DNA of 44,466 bases from Holdemania sp. Marseille-P2844 (GCF_900120005.1 NZ_LT635453.1:408264-452729), one strand, 5' to 3'; positions 14,609 to 24,230 are shown, counted from the first letter of the stretch. Translations and numbers: made by a program. Notes: generated by a model from the letters alone, not told the origin.

Positions 14609-15028
14609 ATGCCAACGATTAATCAGTTAGTCCGCAAGGGCCGTGAGAACAAGGTTTGGAAATCGAAGTCCCCGGCTTTAAACAGAGGTTACAACAGCCT
14701 GCAGCGTCAGGCCACCACCATCGCATCTCCACAGAAGAGAGGCGTCTGCACCCGTGTCGGTACCATGACACCGAAAAAGCCGAACTCGGCGCTGCGTAAA
14801 TACGCGCGTGTTCGTCTGAGCAACGGAATGGAAGTTACAGCTTATATCCCAGGAATCGGTCACAACCTGCAGGAGCACAGTGTTGTTCTGATCCGCGGCG
14901 GCCGTGTTAAGGACCTCCCAGGTGTCCGTTACCACATCATCCGCGGAACTCTGGACTGCGCCGGCGTTGCCAACCGGAATCAGAGCCGTTCTCTGTACGG
15001 GGCAAAGAAGCCGAAAGCTAAGAAATAA
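14609..15028 (+). CDS. rpsL: 30S ribosomal protein S12
   Basis: 139 residues beginning [13 protein letters not shown], the standard S12 start; an in-frame ATG at 14534 would add leader sequence and is rejected. Contains [11 protein letters not shown] with the lysines where streptomycin-resistance changes occur, unaltered. S12 sits at the decoding centre. First gene of the str operon; 14 bases to rpsG. Confidence 0.98.
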   Translation: MPTINQLVRKGRENKVWKSKSPALNRGYNSLQRQATTIASPQKRGVCTRVGTMTPKKPNSALRKYARVRLSNGMEVTAYIPGIGHNLQEHSVVLIRGGRVKDLPGVRYHIIRGTLDCAGVANRNQSRSLYGAKKPKAKK

Positions 15029-15042
15029 GGAGGGAATAACAC

Positions 15043-15513
15043 ATGCCAAGAAAAGGTTATATTGCGAAGAGAGATGTATTGGTCGATCCAATTTACAATT
15101 CGAAACTGGTCACTCGCTTAATCAACAAGCTGATGCTGGATGGCAAGAAGAACGTCGCTCAGGATATCCTGTACAACGCTTTCGATATCGTCGAAGCGAA
15201 GACCGGACGTCAGCCGATGGAAGTCTTTGAACAGGCTCTGTCCAACATCATGCCGCTGCTGGAACTGAAGGTTCGCCGTGTCGGCGGCGCCAACTACCAG
15301 GTCCCAATCGAAGTTTCTTCTGAAAGAAGACTGACGCTGGGTCTGCGCTGGCTGGTTAATTACAGCCGTCTGCGCCATGAAAAAACCATGGAACAGCGTC
15401 TGGCTGCGGAAATCATGGATGCGGCCAACGGCACCGGGGCTTCCGTCAAGAAGAAGGAAGATACCCACAAGATGGCCGAAGCCAACAAGGCTTTCGCTCA
15501 TTACCGCTGGTAA
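15043..15513 (+). CDS. rpsG: 30S ribosomal protein S7
   Basis: 156 residues, usual length, starting [16 protein letters not shown] and containing the conserved [21 protein letters not shown] block. Nucleates assembly of the 30S head by binding the 3' domain of 16S rRNA. AGGAGGG ribosome site. The 39 bases before fusA hold a CTGCAG-AAT-CTGCAG stem. Confidence 0.98.
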   Translation: MPRKGYIAKRDVLVDPIYNSKLVTRLINKLMLDGKKNVAQDILYNAFDIVEAKTGRQPMEVFEQALSNIMPLLELKVRRVGGANYQVPIEVSSERRLTLGLRWLVNYSRLRHEKTMEQRLAAEIMDAANGTGASVKKKEDTHKMAEANKAFAHYRW

Positions 15514-15552
15514 GCGGCTGCAGAATCTGCAGAGTTACGAAAGGAGAAATTT

Positions 15553-17631
15553 ATGGCTCGTGAATTTTCGCTAGAAAATACCCGTAATATCGGAATCATG
15601 GCTCACATTGATGCTGGCAAGACCACCACAACGGAACGTATCCTTTATTACACCGGAAAAACTCATAAACTGGGAGAAACCCATGACGGCGCCTCTCAGA
15701 TGGACTGGATGGCGCAGGAACAGGAACGTGGCATCACGATCACTTCTGCGGCCACAACCGCTTCCTGGAAAGGCCACCGCATCAATATCATTGATACTCC
15801 GGGTCACGTCGACTTCACGGTTGAAGTTGAACGTTCCCTGCGTGTCTTAGACGGCGCGGTTACCGTTCTGGATGCCAAAGCCGGCGTTGAGCCGCAGACG
15901 GAAACTGTCTGGCGTCAGGCGTCGACCTATAAAGTTCCGCGGATCGTTTTCTGTAATAAAATGGATGCGACCGGCGCAGACTTCATGATGTCGGTGCGCA
16001 GCATCGGCGATCGCTTAGGCGCGAAAGCGGCGGCGATCCAGCTGCCGATCGGCGCGGAAAACACATTCCGCGGCATCATCGACCTGCTGGAAATGAATGC
16101 GATCTTCTACGCTGACGATCTGGGAACCAAGATGGAAGTCAAGGAAATCCCGGCGGATATGCTGGAACAGGCGCAGCAGCTGCGGGCGGAGCTGATCGAA
16201 AAAGCAGCCGATTACGATGATGAACTGATGATGAAGGTATTGGAAGGCGAAGAGCCAACGATTCCTGAAATCAAAGCGGCGATCCGTAAGGGCGTCTGCT
16301 CGTCGGAATTCTTCCCGGTTCTGTGCGGTTCCGCTTATAAGAACAAAGGCGTACAGCTGATGCTGGATGCTGTTATCGACTACCTGCCGTCCCCGCTGGA
16401 TATCCCGTCCATCCAGGGTCACCTGGAAGACGGCACGCAGGAAGCCCGTCATGCCAACGACAGCGAACCGTTTGCGGCGCTGGCGTTCAAGGTCATGACC
16501 GACCCGTTTGTCGGCCGTCTGACTTACTTCCGCGTTTACTCCGGAACGGCAACGGCAGGCTCTTACGTCCTGAATGCGACGAAGGATACGCGCGAACGTT
16601 TCGGCCGTATCGTTCAGATGCACGCGAATCACCGTGCGGAAATCACGGAAGTCTTCGCCGGTGATATTGCGGCGGCGGTCGGCTTAAAGGCCACGACGAC
16701 CGGCGATACGCTGTGCGATGAAAAAGCCCCGATCATCCTTGAATCGATGGTCTTCCCGGAACCGGTTATCCAGATGTCCGTTGAGCCGAAGACCAAAGCG
16801 GACTCCGATAAGATGGGCCTGGCGTTAGCGAAGCTGGCGGAAGAAGACCCGACGTTCAAGACGTACACGGATGAAGAAACAGGCCAGACGATCATCGCCG
16901 GTATGGGCGAATTGCATCTGGACATCATCGTCGATCGGATGCGCCGTGAATTTAAGGTTGAATGCAACGTCGGCGCGCCGCAGGTTGCTTATCGTGAAAC
17001 GATTCGCCAGGCGGCCGAGTGCGAAGGCAAGTTTGTCCGTCAGTCCGGCGGTCGCGGTCAGTATGGCCACGTCTGGATCAAATTTGAACCCAACGAAGAA
17101 GGCAAGGGCTTCGAATTTATCGACGCTGTTGTCGGCGGCACCGTTCCGCGCGAATACATCAAGCCGACTCAGGAAGGCCTGGAGGCAGCGCTGAACAACG
17201 GTTTAGTCGCAGGCTATCCGGTTGTCGATATCAAGGCTACGCTGTTCGACGGTTCCTACCATGAAGTCGACTCGTCTGAAATGGCGTTTAAGATTGCGGC
17301 TTCGATGGCCTTGAAAGAAGCGGCTAAGAAATGTAAGCCGGTGCTGCTGGAACCGATCATGTCGGTTGAAGTCACAGCGCCAAACGAATACCTCGGCAGC
17401 GTGATGGGCGACATCACCAAGCGCCGCGGTCAGATCCGCGATCAGGAAGAACGTGCCAACGCAATCGTTGTCCGCGCTTTCGTACCGCTGTCTGAAATGT
17501 TCGGTTATTCCACGGATCTGCGTTCGTTTACCCAGGGCCGCGGCAACTATGTAATGCAGATGGACCACTATTCAGAAGTTCCGAAGAGCATTGCTGAAAA
17601 AATCGCCAAGAAAAACGCTTCCGCTGAGTAA
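15553..17631 (+). CDS. fusA: Elongation factor G
   Basis: 692 residues, the usual length of the translocase GTPase. G1 [13 protein letters not shown], switch RGITI, G3 DTPGHVDF, G4 NKMD; domains II-V follow, with [17 protein letters not shown] in domain IV. Drives ribosome translocation and, with RRF, recycling. GAAAGGAG ribosome site. No sign of a duplicate EF-G here. Confidence 0.98.
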   Translation: MAREFSLENTRNIGIMAHIDAGKTTTTERILYYTGKTHKLGETHDGASQMDWMAQEQERGITITSAATTASWKGHRINIIDTPGHVDFTVEVERSLRVLDGAVTVLDAKAGVEPQTETVWRQASTYKVPRIVFCNKMDATGADFMMSVRSIGDRLGAKAAAIQLPIGAENTFRGIIDLLEMNAIFYADDLGTKMEVKEIPADMLEQAQQLRAELIEKAADYDDELMMKVLEGEEPTIPEIKAAIRKGVCSSEFFPVLCGSAYKNKGVQLMLDAVIDYLPSPLDIPSIQGHLEDGTQEARHANDSEPFAALAFKVMTDPFVGRLTYFRVYSGTATAGSYVLNATKDTRERFGRIVQMHANHRAEITEVFAGDIAAAVGLKATTTGDTLCDEKAPIILESMVFPEPVIQMSVEPKTKADSDKMGLALAKLAEEDPTFKTYTDEETGQTIIAGMGELHLDIIVDRMRREFKVECNVGAPQVAYRETIRQAAECEGKFVRQSGGRGQYGHVWIKFEPNEEGKGFEFIDAVVGGTVPREYIKPTQEGLEAALNNGLVAGYPVVDIKATLFDGSYHEVDSSEMAFKIAASMALKEAAKKCKPVLLEPIMSVEVTAPNEYLGSVMGDITKRRGQIRDQEERANAIVVRAFVPLSEMFGYSTDLRSFTQGRGNYVMQMDHYSEVPKSIAEKIAKKNASAE

Positions 17632-17638
17632 TCTGACC

Positions 17639-17667
17639 TTGATTTCTTCGGACGTTTATCTTAAAAT
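17639..17667 (+). promoter_or_regulatory. Possible tuf-specific promoter
   Basis: TTGATT (17639-17644), 17-base spacer, TAAAAT (17662-17667) in the 78-base fusA-tuf gap. Would let EF-Tu be made in excess of EF-G. Confidence 0.5.
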
Positions 17668-17709
17668 AGACTTGGCTAATTGAATGGAAAATTAGGAGGA
17701 ATTTGCAAA

Positions 17710-18894
17710 ATGGCAAAAGCAAAATTTGACAGATCTAAAGAGCATGTCAATATCGGTACCATCGGTCACGTTGACCATGGTAAAACTACACTGACAGCCG
17801 CTATTACAAACCACCTGGCAAAGAACGGTATGGCGGAAGCGAAAGCTTACGACCAGATCGACGGTGCACCGGAAGAGAAGCAGCGCGGTATTACAATCAA
17901 CACAGCTCACGTTGAATACCAGACGGCTACTCGCCACTACGCTCACGTTGACTGCCCGGGCCACGCTGACTACATCAAGAACATGATCACTGGTGCAGCT
18001 CAGATGGACGGCGCGATCCTGGTTGTTGCGGCAACTGACGGACCGATGCCTCAGACACGTGAACACATCCTGCTGGCTCGCCAGGTAGGCGTTCCTGCAA
18101 TCGTTGTATTCCTGAACAAGTGCGACATGGTCGACGATGAAGAACTGATCGACCTGGTTGAAATGGAAGTTCGCGAACTGCTGAGCGAATATGGCTTTGA
18201 CGGCGAAAACGCTCCGGTTATCCGCGGTTCCGCATTAAAGGCTCTGGAAGGCGATCCGGCTTGGGAAGGCAAGATCGACGAACTGATGGATGCTGTTGAC
18301 AGCTACATCCCGACTCCGGCACGTGACGCTGACAAGCCGTTCCTGATGGCTGTCGAAGACGTCTTCACCATCACAGGCCGTGGTACTGTTGCGACAGGCC
18401 GTGTTGAACGTGGTATCTTGAAGCTGGGCGAAGAAGTTGAAATCGTCGGTATCCATGATTCCAAGAAGACCGTTGTTACCGGTATCGAAATGTTCCGTAA
18501 ACTGCTGGACTACGCTGAAGCAGGCGATAACATCGGTGCGCTGCTGCGTGGCGTTAACCGTGATGAAGTACAGCGTGGACAGGTCCTGGCGAAGCCGGGA
18601 AGCGTTCATCCGCACACGGAATTCAAGGCTCAGGTTTACGTTCTGACGAAGGAAGAAGGCGGACGTCATACACCGTTCGTTTCCAACTACCGTCCTCAGT
18701 TCTACTTCCGTACAACGGACGTTACAGGCGTTATCAAACTGCCGGAAGGCGTTGAAATGTGCATGCCGGGCGACAACGTTGAAATGACGGTTGAACTGAT
18801 CGCTCCGATCGCTGTTGAACAGGGAACAAAGTTCTCTATCCGTGAAGGCGGCCGTACCGTCGGTTCCGGAAACGTTATCGAAATCATTAAATAA
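17710..18894 (+). CDS. tuf: Elongation factor Tu
   Basis: 394 residues. G1 [27 protein letters not shown], then domains II and III. Delivers aminoacyl-tRNA to the ribosome. Start at 17710 ([10 protein letters not shown]) follows AGGAGGA (17694-17700); the in-frame ATG at 17680 is upstream of the ribosome site. Last gene of the str operon, followed by a terminator. Confidence 0.98.
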   Translation: MAKAKFDRSKEHVNIGTIGHVDHGKTTLTAAITNHLAKNGMAEAKAYDQIDGAPEEKQRGITINTAHVEYQTATRHYAHVDCPGHADYIKNMITGAAQMDGAILVVAATDGPMPQTREHILLARQVGVPAIVVFLNKCDMVDDEELIDLVEMEVRELLSEYGFDGENAPVIRGSALKALEGDPAWEGKIDELMDAVDSYIPTPARDADKPFLMAVEDVFTITGRGTVATGRVERGILKLGEEVEIVGIHDSKKTVVTGIEMFRKLLDYAEAGDNIGALLRGVNRDEVQRGQVLAKPGSVHPHTEFKAQVYVLTKEEGGRHTPFVSNYRPQFYFRTTDVTGVIKLPEGVEMCMPGDNVEMTVELIAPIAVEQGTKFSIREGGRTVGSGNVIEIIK

Positions 18895-18920
18895 GTTTCG
18901 GTCATCGTTAAAAAATTCTG

Positions 18921-18949
18921 AAAAGAGATCCTCTGCGGATCTCTTTTTT
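18921..18949 (+). terminator. Terminator of the str operon
   Basis: AAAAGAGATCC-TCTGC-GGATCTCTTTTTT, a perfect stem with T-run. Confidence 0.9.
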
Positions 18950-18976
18950 GCGTTTGGACAGGGGGAATGCTATAAT
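18948..18976 (+). promoter_or_regulatory. Promoter of the AraC-type gene
   Basis: TTGCGT (18948-18953), 17-base spacer, TGC-TATAAT (18971-18976). The -35 shares bases with the tuf terminator T-run. Confidence 0.6.
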
Positions 18977-18996
18977 AAAAAACAGGAGAAAATCGC

Positions 18997-20322
18997 ATGA
19001 AACCATTCCGACATGATTACATTACCTCTCAAGTTCTGCGCTTTCATCAGACGGCGCTGCGTTATTCCGACTCCGCTTTGAGTGTTGTCGCCCTTCTGGA
19101 GGGTCAGGCCCAGGTGAAGCGGTTCAGCCGGCTGAGTGAAATGAACGCCGGGGATGTTTTTTTTGTCAATGCCGGGGAAGTGTGGGCCATGACATCGCGC
19201 GAAGGCTGCACGGCATTGTGTGTGGAGATTGAAACGGCGCTGCTGCCGCAGGTCAGCTATCCCTATGCCGAGCGTCTTCAGCTGGTGGATTCGTTAGTCG
19301 ATCCCGATCAAACCCGCGAGGTATCGCTGGTTTACCGCGATTGTATTTTTCTGAAGGATATCCTGGAAACCTACGCGTTGTTCAATCAGGAAGAAAAAGT
19401 GGCTCAGCGGCCGCTGATGGAAGAAAAGCTGGGCCTGACGCTGGTTATGGAATATAATGTGCAGAACGAAGTTAACCGGCAGTTCCGGGCGGTCAGTGAA
19501 GATAAATTCGTGCGGTATTACCGGATCATTGATTATATTGTAACGCATCTGCAAGCGAAGCTGACGCTGCAGCAGGCTGCGGATGCGGAGAAAATGCAGA
19601 AGAGCTATTTTGCCCAGCTGTGGAAACAGAATGAACATATGACGTTTCTGGAGTGCGTCAGCCGCTGCCGGCTGCGGGAGGCGGAGCGGCAGCTGTTGTT
19701 TACACCGGAAAGCAACGCCGGTATCTGCAAGGCGTGCGGCTTTTCCGATTCCAAGTATTTTTACCGCAATTTCCAGCAGGAGTTTCAGATGACGCCAAGT
19801 CAGTGGAAAAGTCAGTGGACGCAGGGGCGCTGTCCGGATGAAGTGGTTCTGCCTGTGGAAGAAGGACTGCGTTATGTCGCGGCGCAGCAATGTCAGCTGG
19901 ACTATGTGAAGACGGATACCCGTCTGTATCAGCAGTATCTGTGGCTGCGCGAGTGTCCGGCAATGAAATCGTCAACATTGGAGCTGAATCTCGATCTGTA
20001 TCATCCTGATAATGTGCTGATGCTCGCTCAGCAGCGGGTTTTGACGTGGTATGGCTTCGATCTGCTGATGAACATCGTGCGCCAGCGCCAGCTGCCGGTC
20101 ACGCTGCAGCTGCGGATGGACTGTCTGCTTGACCTGCAGGATCGGCAGGAATTTGAGGAATTGATCGCTCAGGTCTATGCCCGTCTGGGAACCCGGGTTA
20201 CGAAAAACTGGAAATTTGAACTGATCTGCCGCTCGGCTCAGGAACTGGATCATGCGGAAAAACTCTGCAGCTGGCTGCAAAAGAAACTGCCTGCCTGCAA
20301 GGCGGTCTGTGTTCTTGCGTGA
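18997..20322 (+). CDS. AraC-family regulator with cupin N-terminus and long C-terminal extension
   Basis: 441 residues. Residues 1-80 have the beta-rich cupin pattern (GQAQVKRFSRLSEMNAGDVFFVNAGE). The AraC DNA-binding region is about 168-275, with ACGFSDSKYFYRNFQQEFQMTPSQW as second helix-turn-helix. The final ~165 residues are additional and resemble the barrel-like C-terminal region seen in some Firmicutes AraC regulators of sugar genes; I cannot assign it. No obvious target operon adjoins: tuf ends before it and tat genes follow. AGGAG ribosome site. Confidence 0.82.
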   Translation: MKPFRHDYITSQVLRFHQTALRYSDSALSVVALLEGQAQVKRFSRLSEMNAGDVFFVNAGEVWAMTSREGCTALCVEIETALLPQVSYPYAERLQLVDSLVDPDQTREVSLVYRDCIFLKDILETYALFNQEEKVAQRPLMEEKLGLTLVMEYNVQNEVNRQFRAVSEDKFVRYYRIIDYIVTHLQAKLTLQQAADAEKMQKSYFAQLWKQNEHMTFLECVSRCRLREAERQLLFTPESNAGICKACGFSDSKYFYRNFQQEFQMTPSQWKSQWTQGRCPDEVVLPVEEGLRYVAAQQCQLDYVKTDTRLYQQYLWLRECPAMKSSTLELNLDLYHPDNVLMLAQQRVLTWYGFDLLMNIVRQRQLPVTLQLRMDCLLDLQDRQEFEELIAQVYARLGTRVTKNWKFELICRSAQELDHAEKLCSWLQKKLPACKAVCVLA

Positions 20323-20392
20323 ATGGTCAATATATCAAAAAATAAAATGATAAAAATATAAATATACGCTATACAAATCTCAGGCGACTTGT

Positions 20393-20398
20393 TATAAT
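20393..20398 (+). promoter_or_regulatory. -10 element of the tat operon
   Basis: TATAAT in a very AT-rich 100-base gap. Only a weak -35 (ATACAA) stands 17 bases upstream. Confidence 0.5.
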
Positions 20399-20422
20399 AA
20401 TCTCACAAAGGAGAAACGGGGT

Positions 20423-20914
20423 ATGAAGATAGGAATTGCCGAGATCATTGTGATCTGTGTGATCGCGCTGGTGGTCTTAGGACCGGAGAAGCTTCCGATC
20501 TATGCTAAAAAGCTGGGGGCGTCGCTGAAAGAAGTCAAGAAAGTGACGGGCGATCTGTCCAAGGACATCCGCGAGAATATCGTCGAACCGCTCGATGAAG
20601 CGAGCGCGCCGTTAAAGGAAGCGATCGAACCGATCGTGTCGCTGAAGGAAGACGTCAACAAGTCGATCGACGATGTGACGAAGTCATTCAAGACGATTGG
20701 CAAGCCGGCGAAGAAGGAAGAGGCCAAGCCGGAGGTCATCGAAGCGGAAGTGACGGAAACCGCCGCTGCAAAAGCAAAGACAGAAGCGGAAATGCAGCCG
20801 GAAGTTTCGGCTGAAGAAAAGCCGACGTTAGCGGAGGCATATACGGGCCGCAAAGCACCGCGCCGTCAGCGTCCAGCAGCTAAAACCGCAGGCCGCCGCT
20901 CGCATAACGCGTAA
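20423..20914 (+). CDS. tatB: TatB-like subunit of the twin-arginine translocase
   Basis: 163 residues: one membrane helix (about 4-20), the hinge GPEKLP (20-25) with Glu typical of TatB rather than TatA, an amphipathic helix, then a long charged tail rich in Ala/Glu/Lys ending in RKAPRRQRPAAKTAGRR. TatB works with TatC to recognise twin-arginine signals. Many Firmicutes use only TatA and TatC, so a separate TatB-like protein is notable; it may equally be called a second TatA. RBS AAGGAG. Confidence 0.82.
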   Translation: MKIGIAEIIVICVIALVVLGPEKLPIYAKKLGASLKEVKKVTGDLSKDIRENIVEPLDEASAPLKEAIEPIVSLKEDVNKSIDDVTKSFKTIGKPAKKEEAKPEVIEAEVTETAAAKAKTEAEMQPEVSAEEKPTLAEAYTGRKAPRRQRPAAKTAGRRSHNA

Positions 20915-20943
20915 TTGATCAATAAAATCAGGAGGGAAAAATT

Positions 20944-21117
20944 ATGTTTGGAAAATTGGGAACTACGGAATTATTAGTCATCTTAGTTATCGTCATCATC
21001 GTCTTCGGACCAAAGCAGCTGCCGAAGTTAAGCAAGATGTTTGGCAAGACGATCAAGAACTTCAAGGAAGGCATGTCCGATAATAAGGATTCCGACAAGT
21101 CTGACGACGAAGAATAA
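20944..21117 (+). CDS. tatA: TatA pore-forming subunit, 57 residues
   Basis: Small gene: MFGKLGTTELLVILVIVIIVFGPKQLPKLSKM in essence, with one membrane helix (about 8-21), FGPKQLP hinge, amphipathic helix (about 25-44) and acidic tail (SDNKDSDKSDDEE). AGGAGGG at 20930-20936. TatA oligomerises to form the passage for folded proteins. Length and motif match minimal Firmicutes TatA proteins. Five bases separate it from tatC. Confidence 0.92.
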   Translation: MFGKLGTTELLVILVIVIIVFGPKQLPKLSKMFGKTIKNFKEGMSDNKDSDKSDDEE

Positions 21118-21122
21118 GCAGT

Positions 21123-21899
21123 ATGGCGAAGCATAAACAGAAACAGGAACAAGAGAATGATGAAGCGGTCATGTCGCTGACCGGTCATCTGAAAGAACTG
21201 CGCAACCGGATCCTGGTTGTGATCGCAGTTCTGTTCGCTGGCTTACTGATCTGTTTCAACTACGCGGGGCCGATTGTCAACCTGTTGACCCAACAGGGGA
21301 CCGAGCTGGGCTATCAGTTCGTTTACCTTTCGCCGCAGGCGCTGTTCATGCAGTATATCAAGGTCGCGCTGATCGGCGCCGTCTGCCTCGGTTCACCGGT
21401 GATTCTGTATGAAATCTGGGCGTTTATCCGTCCGGGGCTGGAACGAAAGGAAAACTTCGTGTTCTTCTTCGCGATGGTAGCCGGTTTGTTTTTCTTCATT
21501 CTCGGCGCGGGGTTCGCGTATAAGATCGCGCTGCCGTTCATGTTGTATTTCTTCATTCATGTCAACGCGTCGGCGTCGATCATCGCGTCGATTTCGATTG
21601 AAAGTTATCTCAGCTTTATCATGACGATCTTTATCACCTTCGGCACGGTGTTTGAAATGCCGGTTGCGACGGTAATTCTGACTCAGCTGGGGCTGATGCG
21701 GCCGGAATGGATGGTCAAAGGCCGCTCGGTGGTAATCGTTGTGATCTTCATTGTCGCCGCGATCATTACGCCGCCGGACGTTGTCTCGCAGATCATGATC
21801 GCCCTGCCGATGCTGCTGCTGTATCAGCTGAGCATCTGGCTGTGCCGGGTTTTCCGCAAACGCAAAATTGCCGGCAATGAGGACGAAGAGGAAGACTAA
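21123..21899 (+). CDS. tatC: Twin-arginine translocase subunit TatC
   Basis: 258 residues with six membrane helices. N-terminal SLTGHLKELRNRI, the region binding signal peptides, then VILYEIWAFIRPGL and FGTVFEMPV with the conserved Glu residues. The tail ends NEDEEED, then TAA. After that stop the same frame continues for 14 more codons of the same charged composition (see 21900-21944), suggesting a shortened C-terminus; the membrane core is complete so function is not in doubt. Confidence 0.94.
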   Translation: MAKHKQKQEQENDEAVMSLTGHLKELRNRILVVIAVLFAGLLICFNYAGPIVNLLTQQGTELGYQFVYLSPQALFMQYIKVALIGAVCLGSPVILYEIWAFIRPGLERKENFVFFFAMVAGLFFFILGAGFAYKIALPFMLYFFIHVNASASIIASISIESYLSFIMTIFITFGTVFEMPVATVILTQLGLMRPEWMVKGRSVVIVVIFIVAAIITPPDVVSQIMIALPMLLLYQLSIWLCRVFRKRKIAGNEDEEED

Positions 21900-21944
21900 G
21901 AAGAGGAAAAAGCGAAGGCTAAGGATGAGCCGAAACAGTCATAA
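21900..21944 (+). pseudogene. In-frame remnant of the tatC C-terminal tail
   Basis: After the tatC TAA (21897-21899) the frame reads EEEKAKAKDEPKQS then TAA. Acidic/Lys-rich composition continues the tail, so the first stop is probably a recent nonsense change, or is read through at low level. Confidence 0.5.
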
Positions 21945-21962
21945 GCATGGATTCTCAAACCA

Positions 21963-21989
21963 GGTCAGGAGCGATCCTGATCTTTTTTT
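21963..21989 (+). terminator. Terminator of the tat operon
   Basis: GGTCAGGA-GCGA-TCCTGATC (one G-U pair) then seven T. Confidence 0.85.
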
Positions 21990-22044
21990 GTTCTCTATTG
22001 AACAGTTGTCTGCTTTCTTTCTGGGATTTTTCACAGTCTTCGTG

Positions 22045-22050
22045 TAAAAT
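22045..22050 (+). promoter_or_regulatory. -10 element upstream of DUF975 gene
   Basis: TAAAAT with TG directly before it, 24 bases before the ATG; no clear -35. Confidence 0.4.
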
Positions 22051-22074
22051 GAAATTGGAATGGGGGAGATTATT

Positions 22075-22836
22075 ATGTTTGTACGCGCAGAATTAAAAAG
22101 CCGGGCCAAGGCGGTATTGAGCCGAAAGTATTTAAAACTGTTTGTGGCGTGTTTGTTTTTGTACTGGCTGGGGAATGGCGTTGGAAATTTCAAGATCTTT
22201 TCGATCAACTTCAACTTCAGCGGGCCGACGACGCAATGGCTGGATGCCATGACGATCACGCTGTTTGGCAAGACGTTTGTTGGATTGAGTTCCTTAATGG
22301 GGCTGTTTGGTCCGCTGGTTTTGATGTATACGCTGTTGTCGGCGGCAGTTGCGGTGCTGATCCGGCTGATCGTACTGAATCCGCTGAGCTTCGGTTTGAT
22401 GAATTATATGAAAAAAGCGTCCACGGATGAGGAAAACGCCAACGATGTGTTTCGCTGCTTCAATCAATGGGAAGAATTGAAACGGGTAGCGCTGACCGGA
22501 TTCTGGCGGGATCTGATCGTATCTTTGTATTCACTGTTGTTCGTCATTCCGGGGATTGTGAAATCATACAGCTATCGGTTTGTGCCGTATTTGACTGAGG
22601 ATGAACCGGATCTTGATCCGCAGCAGATTCTGGCGCTTTCCCAGGAAATGACGCAGGGAATCAAACTGGATTTGTTTGTGCTGGATCTTTCCTTCTTTTT
22701 ATGGTATTTATTAGGGGCGGTGACATTCAATATCGGCACTTATTTCATTCGTCCATACGTCAATCAGACGGATGCAGAGTGCTATTTGGAAGTCAGAAAT
22801 CAATATTATGGAGGAACGCATGAGGACTGGGATTAA
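22075..22836 (+). CDS. DUF975 integral membrane protein
   Basis: 253 residues with the DUF975 opening (RAELKSRAKAVLSRKYLKLF) and about five membrane segments, including one near 80-105 and another near 150-165 (YSLLFVIPGIVKSYSY), the latter typical of the family. Function unknown. Start at 22075 follows GGGGGAG; ATG at 22060 would precede that site. The 3' end overlaps the HAD gene by 17 bases, so the two are coupled. Confidence 0.8.
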   Translation: MFVRAELKSRAKAVLSRKYLKLFVACLFLYWLGNGVGNFKIFSINFNFSGPTTQWLDAMTITLFGKTFVGLSSLMGLFGPLVLMYTLLSAAVAVLIRLIVLNPLSFGLMNYMKKASTDEENANDVFRCFNQWEELKRVALTGFWRDLIVSLYSLLFVIPGIVKSYSYRFVPYLTEDEPDLDPQQILALSQEMTQGIKLDLFVLDLSFFLWYLLGAVTFNIGTYFIRPYVNQTDAECYLEVRNQYYGGTHEDWD

Positions 22837-23485
22837 AGGAATTTTGTTTGATTTGGATAATACGCTGATCGACCGGCAGGCGGCGGCGGACGCCAAGATC
22901 AGGAAGTTGGTCGACGCACTGTTTCCGCAGCTGCGGGAAGAGCCGGTGGAGCGGGAAAACGTCGTTCAGAAGCTGCTGACCTGGGACGAATATGGCTCGA
23001 TCGAGAAAATCCACATGTACTCGATGCTGGCAAAGGAATACGGCTTAAGCCAGGAACAGGTCGACGCATTGTGCAAGGACTGGTATGAAACCTTCGGCGA
23101 TTATACGGTAGTTTTTCCGCAGGCTCGTTCCGTGGTGGAACAGCTGAAGAAAAAATATAAGGTTGGGATTGTGACCAACGGGAATTCACGGATGCAGCGG
23201 CGTAAGCTGGAATTGTGCGGCCTGGCGGATCTGTTTGAAGTGATCGTCATTTCCGGAGAATTCAAAGCGCACAAACCGGATGTGGAAATCTTTTTGGAAG
23301 GCGCGCGCCAGCTGGAGCTGCCGCCGGAAGAAATCGCGTTTGTCGGCGATACGTTCTTCACCGACATTATCGGGGCTTACCGGGCAGGCATGCAGCCGAT
23401 CTGGATTTTTGCGAATCCGGGACAGCAGTGTCAGGCGGATTTGCCGCGGATTTACCGGATTGAGGAATTGCTCGATCTGTTGTAG
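22820..23485 (+). CDS. HAD-superfamily hydrolase (phosphatase)
   Basis: 221 residues. All four HAD motifs: nucleophile Asp11 and acid Asp13 (FDLDNTL), Thr119 (VTNGNS), Lys152 (KAHKPD), and Asp177/Asp182 (GDTFFTD). Helical cap between residues 16 and 90, so subclass I, YjjG/phosphoglycolate-phosphatase-like. Substrate undetermined. Start follows GGAGG at 22810-22814 inside the end of the DUF975 gene. Confidence 0.88.
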   Translation: MRTGIKGILFDLDNTLIDRQAAADAKIRKLVDALFPQLREEPVERENVVQKLLTWDEYGSIEKIHMYSMLAKEYGLSQEQVDALCKDWYETFGDYTVVFPQARSVVEQLKKKYKVGIVTNGNSRMQRRKLELCGLADLFEVIVISGEFKAHKPDVEIFLEGARQLELPPEEIAFVGDTFFTDIIGAYRAGMQPIWIFANPGQQCQADLPRIYRIEELLDLL

Positions 23486-23533
23486 GAGATGAATAAAACA
23501 GGCGGGGGAAAGCGGATTCGGAATACAGGAATC

Positions 23534-23560
23534 AAGGCTGGAACCTGGCCTTTTTCTTTT
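23534..23560 (+). terminator. Terminator after the HAD gene
   Basis: AAGGCTGG-AAC-CTGGCCTT (two G-U pairs) followed by TTTCTTTT. The rest of 23561-23659 shows nothing recognisable. Confidence 0.75.
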
Positions 23561-23659
23561 TTGGGAAAGCTAAAGAGCAAAACCACAGCTCAGGCCATGA
23601 AGTAAAAAGCATTTGTCAAGCTGAATGCTCAGAAAAAAGGAAAATCCTTCAAAAAAAGA

Positions 23660-23688
23660 TTGACATAATTGTTAGTCTAAGATAACAT
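23660..23688 (+). promoter_or_regulatory. Promoter of feo locus 2, TTGACA-17-TAACAT
   Basis: -35 TTGACA (23660-23665), 17-base spacer, -10 TAACAT (23683-23688); the same two hexamers and spacing as P1 at 7711. Confidence 0.8.
23672..23685. promoter_or_regulatory. Operator E within the feo-2 promoter spacer
   Basis: TTAGTCTAAGATAA fits TTAG-N6-CTAA with one mismatch and overlaps the -10; binding would block RNA polymerase. The core GTTAGTCTAA also resembles the centre of DtxR boxes. Confidence 0.6.
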
Positions 23689-23700
23689 ATAACCTGTAAG

Positions 23701-23714
23701 TTAGCTAAAGCTAA
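23701..23714. promoter_or_regulatory. Operator C just after the feo-2 start site
   Basis: TTAGCTAAAGCTAA, perfect TTAGC/GCTAA arms, about six bases after the predicted start. Two sites (E and C) therefore straddle the start. Confidence 0.65.
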
Positions 23715-23752
23715 TTAAACTGATCTTTTTACTTCAAGGAGGGGGGAGGTTG

Positions 23753-23962
23753 ATGCCGTTAACATTCGCACAGGCTGGACAGATCAACGCTGTAAAACGA
23801 ATCGGCGGGAAGGAAGAAGTTCGGTGTTTCTTAAATTCACTCGGTTTTACCGAAGGCAGCGAGGTCATGCTCGTTTCGCAGAACCAGGGCAACGTCATCG
23901 TCAAGGTGAAGGGGTGCCGTGTGGCCATCAGTAAGGAAATGGCCAATAAGATCATGATATAA
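23753..23962 (+). CDS. feoA: FeoA-domain protein (first of tandem pair)
   Basis: 69 residues: MPLTFAQAGQINAVKRIGG, then LNSLGFTEGSEVMLVSQNQGNVIVKVKGCRVAISKEMANKI, the FeoA SH3-like pattern in which the strand GxxVxxxxG is recognisable but the APLGDP segment of the other two FeoA proteins is missing. The ribosome site AAGGAGGGGGGAGG (23737-23750) is unusually G-rich. Cytosolic; presumed FeoB accessory, specialised differently from its neighbour. Confidence 0.85.
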   Translation: MPLTFAQAGQINAVKRIGGKEEVRCFLNSLGFTEGSEVMLVSQNQGNVIVKVKGCRVAISKEMANKIMI

Positions 23963-23975
23963 AAGGGGGGATAGA

Positions 23976-24197
23976 ATGAAAACGTTAAAGGATATCCGGG
24001 TCGGAGACACCGTTTCCGTCAAGAAGCTTCATGGCGAAGGCGCGGTTAAGCGCCGAATCATGGACATGGGCATTACGAAGGGTGTCGAAGTCTATGTGCG
24101 CAAGGTTGCGCCGCTGGGCGATCCGGTGGAGATCAACGTCCGCGGTTATGAATTATCGCTGCGCAAAGCCGACGCCCAGATGATCGAAGTGGATTAA
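23976..24197 (+). CDS. feoA: FeoA (second of tandem pair)
   Basis: 73 residues, with VRKVAPLGDPVEI and RGYELSLRK nearly identical to FeoA at 8121, so the two loci share a common ancestor for this gene. GGGGGGA ribosome site. Between it and feoB lies a hairpin and operator D. Confidence 0.92.
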   Translation: MKTLKDIRVGDTVSVKKLHGEGAVKRRIMDMGITKGVEVYVRKVAPLGDPVEINVRGYELSLRKADAQMIEVD

Positions 24198-24220
24198 AGG
24201 CCGGAGGGCCTGTCTTTTTT
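24198..24220 (+). terminator. Attenuator-like hairpin between feoA and feoB
   Basis: AGGCC-GGAG-GGCCT then GTC-TTTTTT, starting directly after the feoA stop. Short stem; may partly uncouple feoA from feoB. Confidence 0.5.
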
Positions 24221-24230
24221 GGGTATATAG

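Noticed and set aside
16015-16632. Long minus-strand ORF inside fusA (and similar ones across rplB, rplE, rplF)
   Set aside because: Antisense shadows of highly biased genes, without ribosome sites or recognisable domains.
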